Below are positions 34,180 to 46,500 of a DNA stretch of 64,000 nucleotides, piece after piece. This stretch comes from Ancistrus triradiatus (lineage: Eukaryota > Chordata > Actinopteri > Siluriformes > Loricariidae): assembly GCA_025084515.1 (NCBI GenBank), contig JAJAGP010000763.1:124001-188000 (forward strand), given 5' to 3'. The position numbers and the translations under genes are program-made. How positions within the stretch are numbered: position 1 is the first letter of the stretch; every line of letters starts with the position of its first letter. Under the pieces are notes generated by a model. The model made no database searches, was not told where the DNA came from, and saw nothing but the letters and a program-made list of their open reading frames with translations.

Positions 34180-34750
34180 CTCTATCCATGATACTACCAC
34201 CACCATGTTTCACAGATGGGATAAGGGTCTTATGCTGGAATGCAGTGTTTTCCTTTCTCAAGACATAATGTTTCTCAGTGAAACCATAAAGGTTTATTTT
34301 GGTCTCATCCAAAGAATTCCTTTGTGGGTTCCTTTGTGCCTTCACGGACTATTATACAATTTGGTCTTTGAGTGATCTTTGTTGGTTGACCACTCCTGGG
34401 GTGGGAAACAATAGTCTTGAATTTGTACACAATCTGCCTGACTGTGGATTGGTGGAGGTCAAATTTTTTAGAGATGGTTTTGTAAACTTTTCAGCCTGAT
34501 GAGCATCAACTAATCTTTTTTCTGAGCTCCTCAGAAATCGCCTTTGTTCATGTCGTGATTCAAGTCCACAAATGTGTTGTGAAGATCATATTTGATAGAT
34601 CCCTGTACTTTAAATGCAACAGGGTGCCCCCTCACACCTGATGGTCATCCCATTGATTGAAAACTCTTGACTCTAATTTCACCTTCGAATTAATTCCAGA
34701 GGTTCCCATACTTTTGCCACTTAAAGATATGTAATATTGGATCAAATATA
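34180..34750 (-). mobile_element. Tc1-like transposon fragment, family A, copy A4
   Basis: Begins at CCATGATACTACCACCACCAT within the transposase and ends within the right inverted repeat, where family C copy C2 follows directly. It carries SLDETKINLYG and YVLRKENTAFQHKTLIPS on the minus strand. Both terminal ends are missing. Confidence 0.8.
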
Positions 34751-34753
34751 ATA

Positions 34754-36030
34754 CACTCATTGACAAAAAAAATCTTACCCAGAAGGAGTTGTTTTAATTG
34801 AATGAAACTTTTATATGTGTGAATGTAATGATGATATGTGTAAGTGATACAATATTACAGCAAATGGAAAAATTTATTGCGGAAAACTTTACAACTGAAA
34901 GTAGGCTCAAGCACCCTGTTGGGCCACCTCTAGCCTGGATACAAAGTGAGATATGGATGGGCATGGAGGCAAGCAGATTACATCCGCCCACAGATGTAGC
35001 AGCTGGGCCTGTAGATCCTGTACACTCATAGGTTGATGAAGCTGGAATCCCAGCTGATTGATTGGAATTAATCTATTGACAGGGCAAGCCGAGGAAGTGT
35101 TGCATTCTGCCGGAGACATTCCTGGTAAATCCTTGCTGTGTGTCGAGCATTATCCTGCTGAAAAATGTCAGGTGGAAGCCCTGCCATGAGAGGCAACATG
35201 CGGCCGCAGGATGTCCTGCACATATCGCTGAGTTGTTAGTGTCCTTTGTATCACTACTAGGAGTGATCCATATGTGATGTCTCCCTAGACCATCACACCA
35301 GCAGTTGGTTTAGTGTGTTACTCCACAACAAAGGCAGGATTGAAGCGTTCACTATGAGGCTTCCATACTCAAACTCGACCATCATCCGATCCCAAACAGA
35401 GCCCGAATACCTTGCTTAGGACAATACAGTTTCAGTCCAGAGCAGTCCAGGTTTCTCTGGCATGAAACAAAGGCGATGGTGGCTGGCTGTCGATGGCAGG
35501 ACACACATTGGGCGCAATGACAGAAGATTTCCTTCTGCTAAGCACCTGGAAATGGTCCAGGCAGAGCCAGGGGTGTGTATTGAATGTGCCCCCTATGTCT
35601 GGATGGTGGACAACAATACTATGGGAGCTGTTTGTGCTTGTCAGCAGATTAAATGATCCTCTCTACTGGTGGTCTGTCTGGGCCATCCAGAGCCTGTTTG
35701 CTATGTGTGCATGCCGTGCTCCCAACACCTCCCAACAGCTTGGTCAGAACGCCCTAGATGGCGAGTAATGCATCGAAATGACTGCCCTGCTTCTCTCAGT
35801 CCAAGGATGTGCCCACTCTCAAAGTCTGTCAACTGCACAGAATGTATTTGAGTACATCATAGAGGCATGTCTGGCAGTCAACGATCTCTCACCAAGAGGG
35901 ACTCTACCCAAAAGTAGCCTTTGAGAGTCTGTTATAGGGCAGCAAGGGAGGCACTTTTACATCCTCTTGTGGCAAGACCCAGTGAGTGATCAGATGACAC
36001 CTGTAATTACAGACATAACTGCATGTTCCA
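34754..36030 (-). mobile_element. Tc1/mariner-like transposon fossil, family C, copy C2
   Basis: Left end CACTCATTGACAAAAAAAAT; transposase pieces on the minus strand include NQLGFQLHQPMSVQDLQAQL. Shares GGCAGGGCTTCC-type and AATTACAGACATAACTGCATG blocks with C1 and C3 in opposite orientation. The right end is eroded. Confidence 0.7.
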
Positions 36031-36211
36031 AAGGTTTCACAAACTTATATAGAACCACTGCATGTCTGTGTGCATCTGTATGTCTTCACCTCCTTTTGAC
36101 GTGGTGTAGGCTGTGGTACACTGCATGGCGTGTGTAAACATCAAAGTGTTACAAAGTGTGTAAACATCTACACAACAGCAATATCTGTATGCTGCACATA
36201 CGATCGTAGCA

Positions 36212-36490
36212 ATTACAATTGTTACAATCCAATCAATTGTGGGTTAAGGGTCTTGCTCAAGGACCCAACAGTGGCAGAGGTGGGATTTGAACCCAGGATC
36301 TTTTGGTCCATAGTCCAGCCCCTTAATGGGTGGCAAGGAGCCACGGTGATAGCTCCAGAGGTCCCTGATTTGGGGACTTTACATGTTCTAGCCATGTCTG
36401 TGTGGTTTTCTCCAGTTACTCTGATTTCCTACCACATCCAAAAGCCATGGGTGAGGATATTTGGCATCTCTAGAGTTCAAGAGTGAGTGA
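36212..36490 (-). repeat. SINE fragments (tRNA-derived)
   Basis: 36212-36320 repeats the SINE body (CAATCAATTGTGGGTTAAGGG, B box GGGATTTGAACCC). 36325-36490 (GTGTGGTTTTCTCCAGTTACTC) resembles the tail of a second SINE type. Boundaries approximate. Confidence 0.55.
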
Positions 36491-36587
36491 GTGAATATGT
36501 GTGTGCATGTGCCCTGTAACAGAGTCTAGGGCTGGTTACCGATTAGCTTCCCCGCAACACTGAATTGTATAAAGCAGGCGTAAAACT

Positions 36588-36621
36588 GAATGAATGAATG
36601 AATGAATGAATGAATGAATGA
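36588..36621. repeat. (TGAA)n microsatellite
   Basis: About eight tandem tetranucleotides. Confidence 0.9.
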
Positions 36622-38562
36622 ACAGCTTGTTCGCTGTTGCTCTGCCATGGACACCTAATCCATGATGCTCTTTCTAGTACACTGAGAACACACTGGACCC
36701 TGTGACCAAACTCCATTCCAAATCTCCAGTGATGGATGATCATGCTAGTTTTCTGAATTAGAAGGTGGCCAAATTAACTGGGTTCTTATTCATCCTAATG
36801 AAACTTGTCTGGAAACACATCAGCCATGGTGCCATTACATAAGAGACACAAAGACGGATTGTGGATTTTAGTGAATCATGGTGTTAACTGCTTAAAAACT
36901 CCAGCCAGTTTCAATAGACAAACTGCAGCTACATTATTAACATCTACAAACACAGCATATAGATGTCAAAATGGGATGGTCGTTGAGACGGGCCCAAGGG
37001 TCCTAGATAAACACTGACTACTTTAATTCTGAAATCAGGTCACCAGCATATATAAAATACCACCCATCCAATTCCTTCATCTTTATTCATCTTTTAATCT
37101 TTCACCTCTTACCAGACAGGAACAGCAAGCACCATGTAAATAATAGAATGCTGACTGCTCATGCTGGTTTCTCATCATCATGAACCATGATGTTTTAATT
37201 TTTTTATTTCCTTTTCATTTATACTCCGTTCCTTAAATTTAAGACGTCATTAAGAAGTCTTAGAAGTAAAGTTCAGATACTGAAGATGGCAGTGGGACTT
37301 GCGTCTCTCTTGTTGCTGCCTGGCACAAGGTAGGTGGGTGGGGTGCCTCTCTCCCCACTGTCTGGCTGTGTCCAAGGAACCATGCTCTGCCAGGCCTCAA
37401 TTACGGGGGAGTTATCCAGAACACACTGAAGCAATTACAGCCCCATATAAATCAATAAACTGCTGCTGCTGCTGCTTTAAAAATGTGATCTGATCCCTGC
37501 TCGTGCTGAATTCAGCCTCATTCGCTTTTAGATTTGATGTCTTTTCTCCATTTTCTTAAGGCGAGTGTGCATTATTTGTGAGGTTGTAATTATATAGCTT
37601 TGAATCTTAAAACAAACTTCCATACAATAAATTAGGCATTCCACTACCTGAATTTACTCACATAGAAATGCAGTTTAAAGGATCATTGCAAAGATCCCTT
37701 AAGCATCCAGGTAGTGACTGCTGAAGAAGGATAGAGTTTCAGTGTTGAACCAGAACAGTTTTACAGTAGGTTATGAGGTAGTTTAAGGGTTGTTTGTTCC
37801 GGAGGAGATTAAGCCAATGGGCAACTGGGAAAGTTTCTCATAACATTTCTTACATAATGTTTTGTTTAGGAATCTATAGACCCAGTTGGTTTGTAAAATC
37901 CTGCACTGCAATCATTGTTCATTAATGGACTGATCCAATCTGCAAATCTGTGTGTGCAATCGTCCAAATAAATGGTTGAATCTGCCAAGAAGTCTGTTAT
38001 AACATTTTTATTAAATGTTTTTAGGTCTTTATAGTCAAATAGTACTGCATACAAGGGCATACTCTAAATATGGTTATTGTATACATCCATAGTGCATGAT
38101 GCAGCATTACACTATGGGATTGTAAAATTGCTCACTGAGGATCACACAGGATCACATAACCACCCACCTGTTGCTTTACTTATTAAGAGTCAGACAGCGC
38201 CATCTTGCGTTTCTAAAATATATTGCCTAAGAAGCGAACATAACCTCCTTGTTTTTGACTACCAGAGGACGAATTGAACCCAACGTAAACCTCTCCGTTG
38301 TTACATGGATAGTGGACAGTTTAAAACAACGGCTAAGAAGAATTTTCAAGACCATGTTCACGTTTTAATTCTGTCTCCCAAATAGTGCTTCTGTTTGTTT
38401 GTACATTTGTACATTATGTTTACAGTGTTTTTATAAATGTTATACATTTTAATTTATTTGCAAGTTAGGCTAACGCGTGGCACTTAGCAGTGGACAAGGA
38501 GAGGTGCTGAACGTATGGGCACAGGGCGGGAGGGCAAACAGTAGGCTACATACATATATAAT
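36622..38562. other. intergenic stretch, nothing recognised
   Basis: About 1.9 kb without supported features, apart from a short (CTG)4 at about 37459. Confidence 0.4.
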
Positions 38563-39515
38563 ATCTACGTCCAATCCCAAATTGAGCAAACCTAGGGCGG
38601 CAGTGGCAAGGAAAAACTCCCTTAGTGTTCTGAGGAAGAAACCTTGGGAGGACCAAGACTCAAAAAGGGACCCAACCTCCTTGGGCGGATGATAAATGTA
38701 AGAATGAAACTAATTTATCTAAAAAGTCATGGAGTCATAGTTCGAATAAAATGTAAAAGATACACATCGGCATTAAGTAGTCCAATACACAGAGGCACTC
38801 CAGGATCCTGAGTCTAATCAGGAAAGTTGTTGGCGGAACTTCTTCCAAAGATAACCGGAGGAGGGTGAGGGTTACTGCCCTCTGGTGTGGCCCGGGTATG
38901 GTGGGGCTGGGGCTGATGATGGAAACAAGTTGAGTGAAGCTTAAGCGGATGAACATCATATGTGGGGCAGGAACTGGTACCGGAACACAGCTCGGAGAGA
39001 AAACAGAAAATGTAATTAGTTATTGATTAAGAGCACAGTGTCTATTAACAATCACTGATGCCATGTCAATCACTGATGCCAAGTGTAGCATGAGACCCCG
39101 GCAGCATTAGCTATAGCAGCATAGCTAGAAAGAGGAGAACTGGTAGGTAACACAGCCAAGAGGGATCACATGAGATATTGGCAACCCCCACGGGAGGCAG
39201 AAGACAGCAACCCAACGTCTCTGATCACCATAAGACTCTTTGACTATGACCCCCCAGCTCTGCCCTTAGTCTAAGGCAAGGATGCACGAGTCAAGATCAC
39301 GAGGACCGAAGCCCAGTTTTCACCCAGACCGCCCACCTGACACTGCCGGCTAACGGACAAGGCAGGCAGGCCAGACATGTCTCCAGACTCCGGCCCCAGT
39401 GACCCAAGCCATGCAACCTGGTCTAAATCTAGTCAAAAGCCTGCGCAAATAGGTATGTCTTTAGCCTAGACTTAAAAATTTGTAGAGTGTCTGAGTCTCG
39501 AATTAAAGAGGGAAT
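38563..39515 (-). mobile_element. LINE 3' end (L2-like 3' UTR), copy S5
   Basis: Reverse-oriented, near full-length match of S1: it starts ACGTCCAATCCCAAATTGAG, includes CTTGGGAGGACCAAGACTC and ends GTCTTTAGCCTAGACTTAAA. The extreme 3' tail seen in S1 is missing. Confidence 0.65.
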
Positions 39516-39739
39516 GTTTACGTGTGTTTTCGAACATCTCTTGGGACTTAATAGGCTATGCCGGACCTCTGCTGTCTATTACAACGGCTACTGTTCTATT
39601 TTCTTTTAAAATGTATTTAATGTACATAAAAACTGTGCTTATAAAGAATTGGTTACCGCTCACAGCTCAAGAGTTTGTTTATTTGGTTTATTTAATGTCG
39701 CGTCAAGTCAATGACAATTTGGTGTAATCAATGAACCTA

Positions 39740-39920
39740 ACACGCATGTCTTTGGACTGTGGGAGGAAATTGGAGTACTGGGAAGAACATGCAGACTCCA
39801 CACAAAAAAGACCCAGGTCGCTCCACCCTGGAATTGAACCCAAAACCTTCTTACTGTGAAGCAGCAGTGCTACCCACCTAACCGTCCCCACAGTACCAGA
39901 GACCCGGGTTTGAGTCCAAG
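39740..39920 (-). repeat. tRNA-derived SINE, second type
   Basis: Plus strand shows GAACATGCAGACTCCACAC and a reversed B box (GGAATTGAACCCAAAAC), followed by CAGTGCTACCCACCTAAC. Confidence 0.5.
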
Positions 39921-40019
39921 CTCGTCACAGCAAGACTAAAACCCCACTAAAATCACAGTGGCAAAAATCAAGTTGATCCTGGGTTGCTGAGCAGAACTAC
40001 AGGGCACGACGTGCAGCCT

Positions 40020-40041
40020 CTTTACATTTCCCACAATGCCC
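40020..40041 (+). promoter_or_regulatory. candidate ZNF143-like promoter motif
   Basis: TTTACATTTCCCACAATGCC resembles the vertebrate promoter element ACTACAnnTCCCAGnATGC. It lies about 500 bp upstream of dnai7 and about 70 bp upstream of a small exon-like sequence. Confidence 0.35.
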
Positions 40042-40108
40042 CAGCATCTGAGTGAGTGGCTAACACTTTCAGCCAGAGGCAGTTTCTTTCAGAATTTTGC
40101 GTGGAGTA

Positions 40109-40145
40109 ATGGACATCCAGAAATATTTAAAAGAAAGTAGACAAG
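40109..40145 (+). other. orphan exon-like sequence
   Basis: ATG plus 11 codons (MDIQKYLKESRQ) ending CAAG|GTAATG, a fair donor in phase 1. It cannot join the dnai7 exon at 41633 in frame. Could be the first exon of an unrecognised transcript or chance. Confidence 0.2.
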
Positions 40146-40514
40146 GTAATGATAGCTCATAGCTATGTGGTTTGGCTAGCCACATTTAACCGTATAACTT
40201 ACCAAAAGTACGTATTAGACCGCTAAAGCAAATGCATTCATTAAACATCAGTTACGTTAGCATAAGCAACTTTAATGCAACTGATAAAACATATTATTTA
40301 GTGTTAAACACAAGCTTATTTCGATGCACAGTTGTGCCCATATGACTGATTGGCATGCAGAGGGGTACAGCTGTGCCCCTCTATGATGTGTTTCCCAGTT
40401 GGACAAGTACTCTAGAAACACCCTACTTAATAGAAAATTGTTTCTGACTTGAATTGGTTGACTTGGTGAACTCAATCTGGCAACCCTGTGTGCTGACACG
40501 CTCCACGGTGTATC

Positions 40515-40528
40515 GTTGCTATGGTAAG
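40515..40528 (+). promoter_or_regulatory. RFX X-box in dnai7 promoter
   Basis: GTTGCTATGGTAAG matches the X-box consensus GTTGCYATGGYAAC at 13 of 14 positions. X-boxes bind RFX factors that drive ciliary genes. It sits 36 bp upstream of the proposed dnai7 ATG, a usual place for an X-box. Confidence 0.7.
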
Positions 40529-40563
40529 TGGACGCTAAATACTTTCGGCTCTGAAGTCGTATT

Positions 40564-40566
40564 ATG
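40564..40566 (+). CDS. dnai7: dnai7 exon 1, start codon only
   Basis: ATG directly followed by the strong donor GTAAGT (40567-40572), just downstream of the X-box. Joining ATG to the phase-0 exon at 41633 gives M-KGKKVSKTEKEKLQ. A short-exon alternative elsewhere in the first intron cannot be excluded. Confidence 0.5.
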
Positions 40567-43500
40567 GTAAGTAAACCAGAAGATATCAATGGTAATATTA
40601 TAATAATTCAGCATGTGCATGAAATCTGCCTGTAGAGTGTCACGTGTGCATGTATCGTTTATAGATCCGAATTCCTTGTTCATTTCTCAACCAAATTCTC
40701 ATTCGTGTCGCTGTCCTCCTGAGCCTCAGGGATTCTATGGACTAAATGATCGACGTTTCACTGGGTTTAGAAAGTTTCAGGGTGAACAATATGAAGCAAA
40801 ATCCATCAGTACAATCACCGGCTATTTTGTGTATGTAGGGATGTGCGATACTCCAATCGCGATTTACTCACAATACAGTTCTAACCTCAATTTCAACCGA
40901 AGTAGTTACAAACCTGTCTCTGAGGTTAGATAATGCTTTATAGGAAGCTCCGTATGCCTGCTTTTACACGTACACTCACTATATGGACAGTAGTATTGGG
41001 AAACACCTCTTAATCACTGAATGTAGGTGTTTCATTCAGTCCCATTGCCACTGGTGTGTAAACCAAGCACCTAACCATGCAGTGTGCCTTAACAAACATT
41101 TGTGAAGGAATGGGTCATTCTAAAGAGCTCACTGAATTCAAACCTGGTACTGTAATAGGATGCCACCATTGTAACAAGTCAGTTTGGGAAATTCCAGGAT
41201 TGATATTCCACGATCAACTCTGAGTGGTATTACTGAAAAGTTTAAGCATTTTGCAGCCACAGCAACTCAGGCACCATCGTCAGGCAGCATGTGACAGAGT
41301 GAGGTCACTGAGTGGGTAAAAGTCACCAACACTCTGGAGTTCCAAACCTCCTCTGGTGTTATTATCATCAGCACTAAAACTGTACACCGGGAGCTTCATG
41401 ACATGGACTAATAAATGCTCCTGCAGGTGTAATGTGTAGGTGTCCCAATACTTTCGTCCATATGATGTAGAGGGAGTTAAGGCACTTCCATGTGTTGTTT
41501 TGTTCACTATTTAATTAAATGAATAACTCTGGTGCTGAAACTTCTACAAACACCCAAAAATCTGACCTCTCCTTTTTAATATCACCCCTTACATGGTCAC
41601 ACATGCTAATATGGTTGAAGTCTGCCAATAAGAAAGGAAAGAAGGTCAGCAAGACAGAGAAGGAGAAGCTACAGAGAGAGGAGGAAGAGCGAAAATGCAA
41701 AGTGGAAGGTATGACCATGCACCATTTACTGCCACTTTTAGGGCAGTTCTTCGCTGATTGTTGTGTAGGCCCAAACCTGGTTATTTCCACATCCAGGCTT
41801 CATGGTCAAGAGTACAGAGTAAAGCCAAAGTCTCCCAAAAATAGATACAAAATGTATTAATGGGTATTAATGTGGGTTTATTTTGGAGTTACCACTTTTC
41901 TAAGAAGGCTTTCCATTTTGGAACATGCCTGTGAGGTCAAGTTTGCATCGTTAAGACCAGTCTCACAGCTGACACAGCAATTCATCTGGTGCCTGATGGT
42001 GTCGCAAAGTTTGGAGGGAGGTTAAATATCCCCCCAAAATCCCTGCTCAAAGCCTGCTTGTGGTGTGATGTGTTTTCTCCTGAAACTATTATTATTACTT
42101 AGAAATCATGTAGTGGTCCAGTGGCGCAGTGGTTAGTGTGGCCACCTCACAGGTCCGGCATCTCCAGTTTGATCCCAACCTTGGACTTGGCCTGTGTGGA
42201 GTTTGCGTGTATAACCCTAATATTAAACTATGTTAGCCATATTTAATAGCACTTTCGGCATTCCTTGTGTAGCATATCTCATGTTTTATTTAACATAAAA
42301 CAATACTCGTGTGATGTCTTAGGCTGAGTGGTGTGAGCAGTTCCCATCCAGTGCCCAGCGTTCCAATTGCAAGTCTCATCTAGAATATGAACTCAGGCTT
42401 TTAGGAACTGCTGTTTCCAGCAGCTGGAAATGACCTTCAAACCAATGGAGTGTAACATGTAGCATGTAAAAATCATTTGTCCTGCGTTGGAATACAAACT
42501 ACTTACTGCATCTATAGACCAATGATTGTTTATCAGGAGCTTAATGGATTGTGTTTTTATGACAGAGCAGTCACAAGTAGCCAGTACCAGACACATCACA
42601 TTCATAATGCCAGATGCTGGTGAGAGTGGAGTATAGCACATTGGACTCTGGAACAGTGCACGCTGTATTGCAGCATTCCACTTCACCATTTGTCAGCCTG
42701 ATGGCTTCTTGCAACTGCAAGGACAACACTACCTGCCAGTGTCCATGGTGGCAAGTGAAGCTTAGAGGAAGATGGAATAATAAACTTGGTCCAGTTTTAT
42801 ATGTTTTTTCTTGGGCCCCTTGTTTACTGAAGGGAAATGTTAATGCACCAGCCTACAGCATCATCTAGGGCATATTGTTTCCTGGTGTGGGTAAAAAGCC
42901 GGCTAGCACGAATCCCATTAATCCCAATGATCACCTTTGTAATGATTTGAAACAGCATCTGTGAGTCAGGCCTTATCACCCTGGAACATGGGTGGCAGTA
43001 ACTCCCTCTAGACCTGTTTCAAAATCAAGTGAAAAGCCTTCTCAAAAGAGTGGTGACTATAATAGCTGCAAACAGGCGATAGGGGCAACTCCATGTTAAT
43101 GCCAGTGAGGTCAAAATGAGATGTTACACAAGCACCTAAGGGTGTGATAATGAGATGTCCACATTCTTTTGACCATCTAAGTACAGGAGTGTAGATGTGA
43201 CCGATAAGATTCCAGTGTTATCTTATCTGACAGGTAAGATAGGCATATCCCTAATGTTTGACATATTGTAATGTATGTATGTGTGGCAGAGGAGGCTCTT
43301 CTAGCTGCTGCACAAGCAGAACAGGAGAGGTCAGAGAGAGAACAGAAGATAGAAGAGGAAAGACTGAAGCTCGAGTTAAAGGTAAGACCCAGTCAAAAAA
43401 ATAGATCCTATTCAGCAGTACATAATTATGGCTACCAAGCTGACAAGTATTTCAATGTCTATACCGTATCTAGAGCATAGAGTGGTGCATATAATATCCT

Positions 43501-46500
43501 TTCAGGGCAATTCACAGGTGATTAAACGAGATATGAAGCCATTGATTCACATTAGCTTTTCTGAGACATTGAGAGCTATTAATTCTATGTAATTTAAGAG
43601 ATCAACTCATGGAATATTTATTTATTGTAAAATTTAAAAATGTTCAATTTCAATTACATTCGACGTTCGTCAAATAACATGTAGTCGTTTCAAATACATC
43701 ATGCAGTAATTTCAGAAAGAAAGCTCCCTACTTCTCCAGCACCAAGCACTTTCGTGTCCGGTTTATTGTGTGTTTGTATTTGGCGCCATCTAGCGACCGT
43801 TATGTGTCAACAACAGCGCCCGGTCTTTTGACTGCTCTAGCGGTATTTGTATTTGTATTTATCTGAACTATTATGAATTTTTTAAAGTTACTTCTCAATT
43901 CAGAATGCTATACACATGTATGGGGTGCAAGGGCCTCAGCAGCACATCTTTCCCATGTTTATGCTTTTTTGGGGATAATTGTTCCGGCTTGTCTTTGTAA
44001 TAGGACAGGGAGAGGAGGGAAGCAGAGCTAAACGAACTGCAGTCCATCCTGGAGGAGAACCAGAATGCAGTTAACACATGGGAGGATTCATCGAGGGAGA
44101 AAGCCAAGGTACTAGATTTTTCAATGATATGTGCAATTCAAGAAAAAAGTGTTGTACCCAAATGCAGATCATTCTTATGTACACTATTCTGCAAGCTTGT
44201 CTAGCTCCTTGCTGCGACATTGCTCATAGACATGTCCATCTCATAGTTACAGCACAGTTGAGGGAGGCAATGTTGGAAAGGCTGAAATTTGACAAAATGC
44301 TGGCATCCTACGACATCGGGGTGCTGAGAATCACTCAGAACTTCAAAACCATTCCGAACTATTCCTCTACTAGTGTTTGTCTATTGAGAATACATAGTTG
44401 CATGCTTGATTTTATGGACCAGTGGGAAAAGTCTAATCACAAAGATCTTATTGTAGTTTTGTTGATACTGTGCTTGTCCACTACTACTAATCCAAAAAGG
44501 TATATTGTATCCTCCCTTTCAAGATAATGTTAGAAAAGCTGAAACTAACATAAGATCAGAACTGAAGTTTTAGTCGAAGATAGTTAACCCTAACCCTAAC
44601 CTGCCCTCTTTAGTGGGATCGATATATGAATTGTGATGGCAGTCCAAATCCCATAGTTCAACCTGAGATAAATACCTTCATCAGTCTATGGAAGGAGGAC
44701 CCAGAAGTGCAGATCCAGCCAGTTTTGCAACAGTGCGCACTGGCCCTGCGGGTGAGTCCAGCCAAAACCTGTCCACTCCTCTTAGATCCCATTATAAGCT
44801 ATGTTTGTACCACCTCTTTAAGAGCACTGTTTCTTCTCCCTGTTCAGTTAACAGAGGAATTGGAGCTTCTTTTGAGTGGGGAGAAACAGCCTAGTGTTGT
44901 TCAGATGTATCAGGACACACTTCTGACCCTGCAGCAACTCATTCATGGCAAGCTCCAGCTGGCCACTGACGAAATCCTGAAGGTACATGAGAATATCTAC
45001 AACAAAACCTGTCCTAAATGACCCATACAGCCCACAACCTGGTGCCTAGAGTCTCTTATTGATAATATTATGTGTCTGTTTCAGTGTTCAAAATCGGCTT
45101 TCGACATCGAGACGAGTAACATGCAAATGATAGTTCAAGATGATAATGTCACTCTGTGCATGTGGGCGAACCTCAACAAAAACCCGAGGTTGGTGGGTCT
45201 CCCATCCTAATGTATATCATTTGAGTTTGTTTCTTTCAGCTTTGCCCGGGGTCCTGGGCCCATACCAGATTTTGTTGAGCACAAGTGGAAGCATGTCCAG
45301 GACGGTATGCTAGTCTGTCATAGGGACTGGCGAGGGTTGCATAGGGATGATCCTCCCCTTTCATGGCTCTCCACCCTGGGACTCTGCAGTGGCCCAGCAA
45401 ACTGGCACTGTGATGCCCAAGTACCTGCTAATGCTGTTACTGCTGCAACCTAGTATTTCTTACTAATGCTGAAACTACTACCACTGCTTATGCTACTCAG
45501 TTTACTACTATTTTGCTGGTACTGCTGCTTCCGACAGGTCAGTGCGTTACTATGTGTGCTTTTTTACTGTAGATTCAAAGGCTACACTTTTAAGGAGGTG
45601 GGGCTCGGTTTTGAGCTGCCCAAAGACCTGGCCGTGAGTGACGTTGCTGTGCGGTTCCTGCATACTCGTTATGACCACCTAAGCCACCTGAGTTACCATG
45701 CACAAGTGAAATATAAGAAGCTTAACAGGGAAGTAGTGGAAGCAGAAATCCCACTCACCGAGGACCCAAACTCACTGACTGGTGCAGAGATGAAAAGAAA
45801 ACATGACTGGCAGGGAAGGCCGGAGGAAATGGAAGACGATCTGCAGTCAATTCAATCTGAAGGAAAGAAGGTAAGGATTGTGAATTTGATGTTTTTCTAC
45901 TTCTTTCACAGAGGATCTGATGTGCATAGCAGACATAGTGGCATTTTATCGTGCTGGATGCCCTTCTGAGCTTGGACTGGCACCGTATACAGAGCTTGGG
46001 CACTCACTCTAGGACAACGTAAAGAGACCAATTAACCTAATGGCTTTGGAATGTGGGAGGAAACCTGGGGAAATCCCACACCTACACAGACAGAACCCTG
46101 TATTCATAAAGAGAAGGACATGGTCAGCAATAGCACTCAGGTAGGCTGTGGCCATTTATTTATCCGGATTTATTTAATGTCGCTGTCACCAGCAGCATAA
46201 ACCACTGATAGGTTGGATAAATACCTTCATGTTGTTTATGCCAGATTCTGACCCTACCATCCACATGTTACAGCAGAAACTGAGACTCTACTGTCGTCCG
46301 ATTTCTGAGAGCGTGAATGTACTGTAGACTCACTTTCCTGCTCTTAGCTGACAGGACTGGCACCCGGGTGTGATCTTCTGCTGCAGTAGCGCATCTGCTT
46401 TAAGGTTCAACGTGTTGTGCATTCAGAGATGTTCTTCTGAATACGTGGTTGTAACCAGTCTGGCTAGTCTCCTCTGACCTCTGGCATCAACAAGGCATTG

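Noticed and set aside
35493..35768. 91-codon open stretch with many Trp and Cys
   Set aside because: Lies antisense in transposon C2 and has no splice or family support.
44270..44330. Possible extra dnai7 exon (CACAG then TTGAGGGAGGCAATGTTG)
   Set aside because: Adding it breaks the clean phase-0 join between exons 4 and 5, and there is no matching donor.
44587..44601. Telomere-like CCCTAACCCTAACC next to dnai7 exon 5
   Set aside because: Only about two units inside an intron pyrimidine tract; too short to mean an interstitial telomere.
45466..45969. Single long 167-codon reading frame
   Set aside because: It is dnai7 exon 8 plus intron read-through on both sides; splice sites at 45573 and 45870 define the real part.
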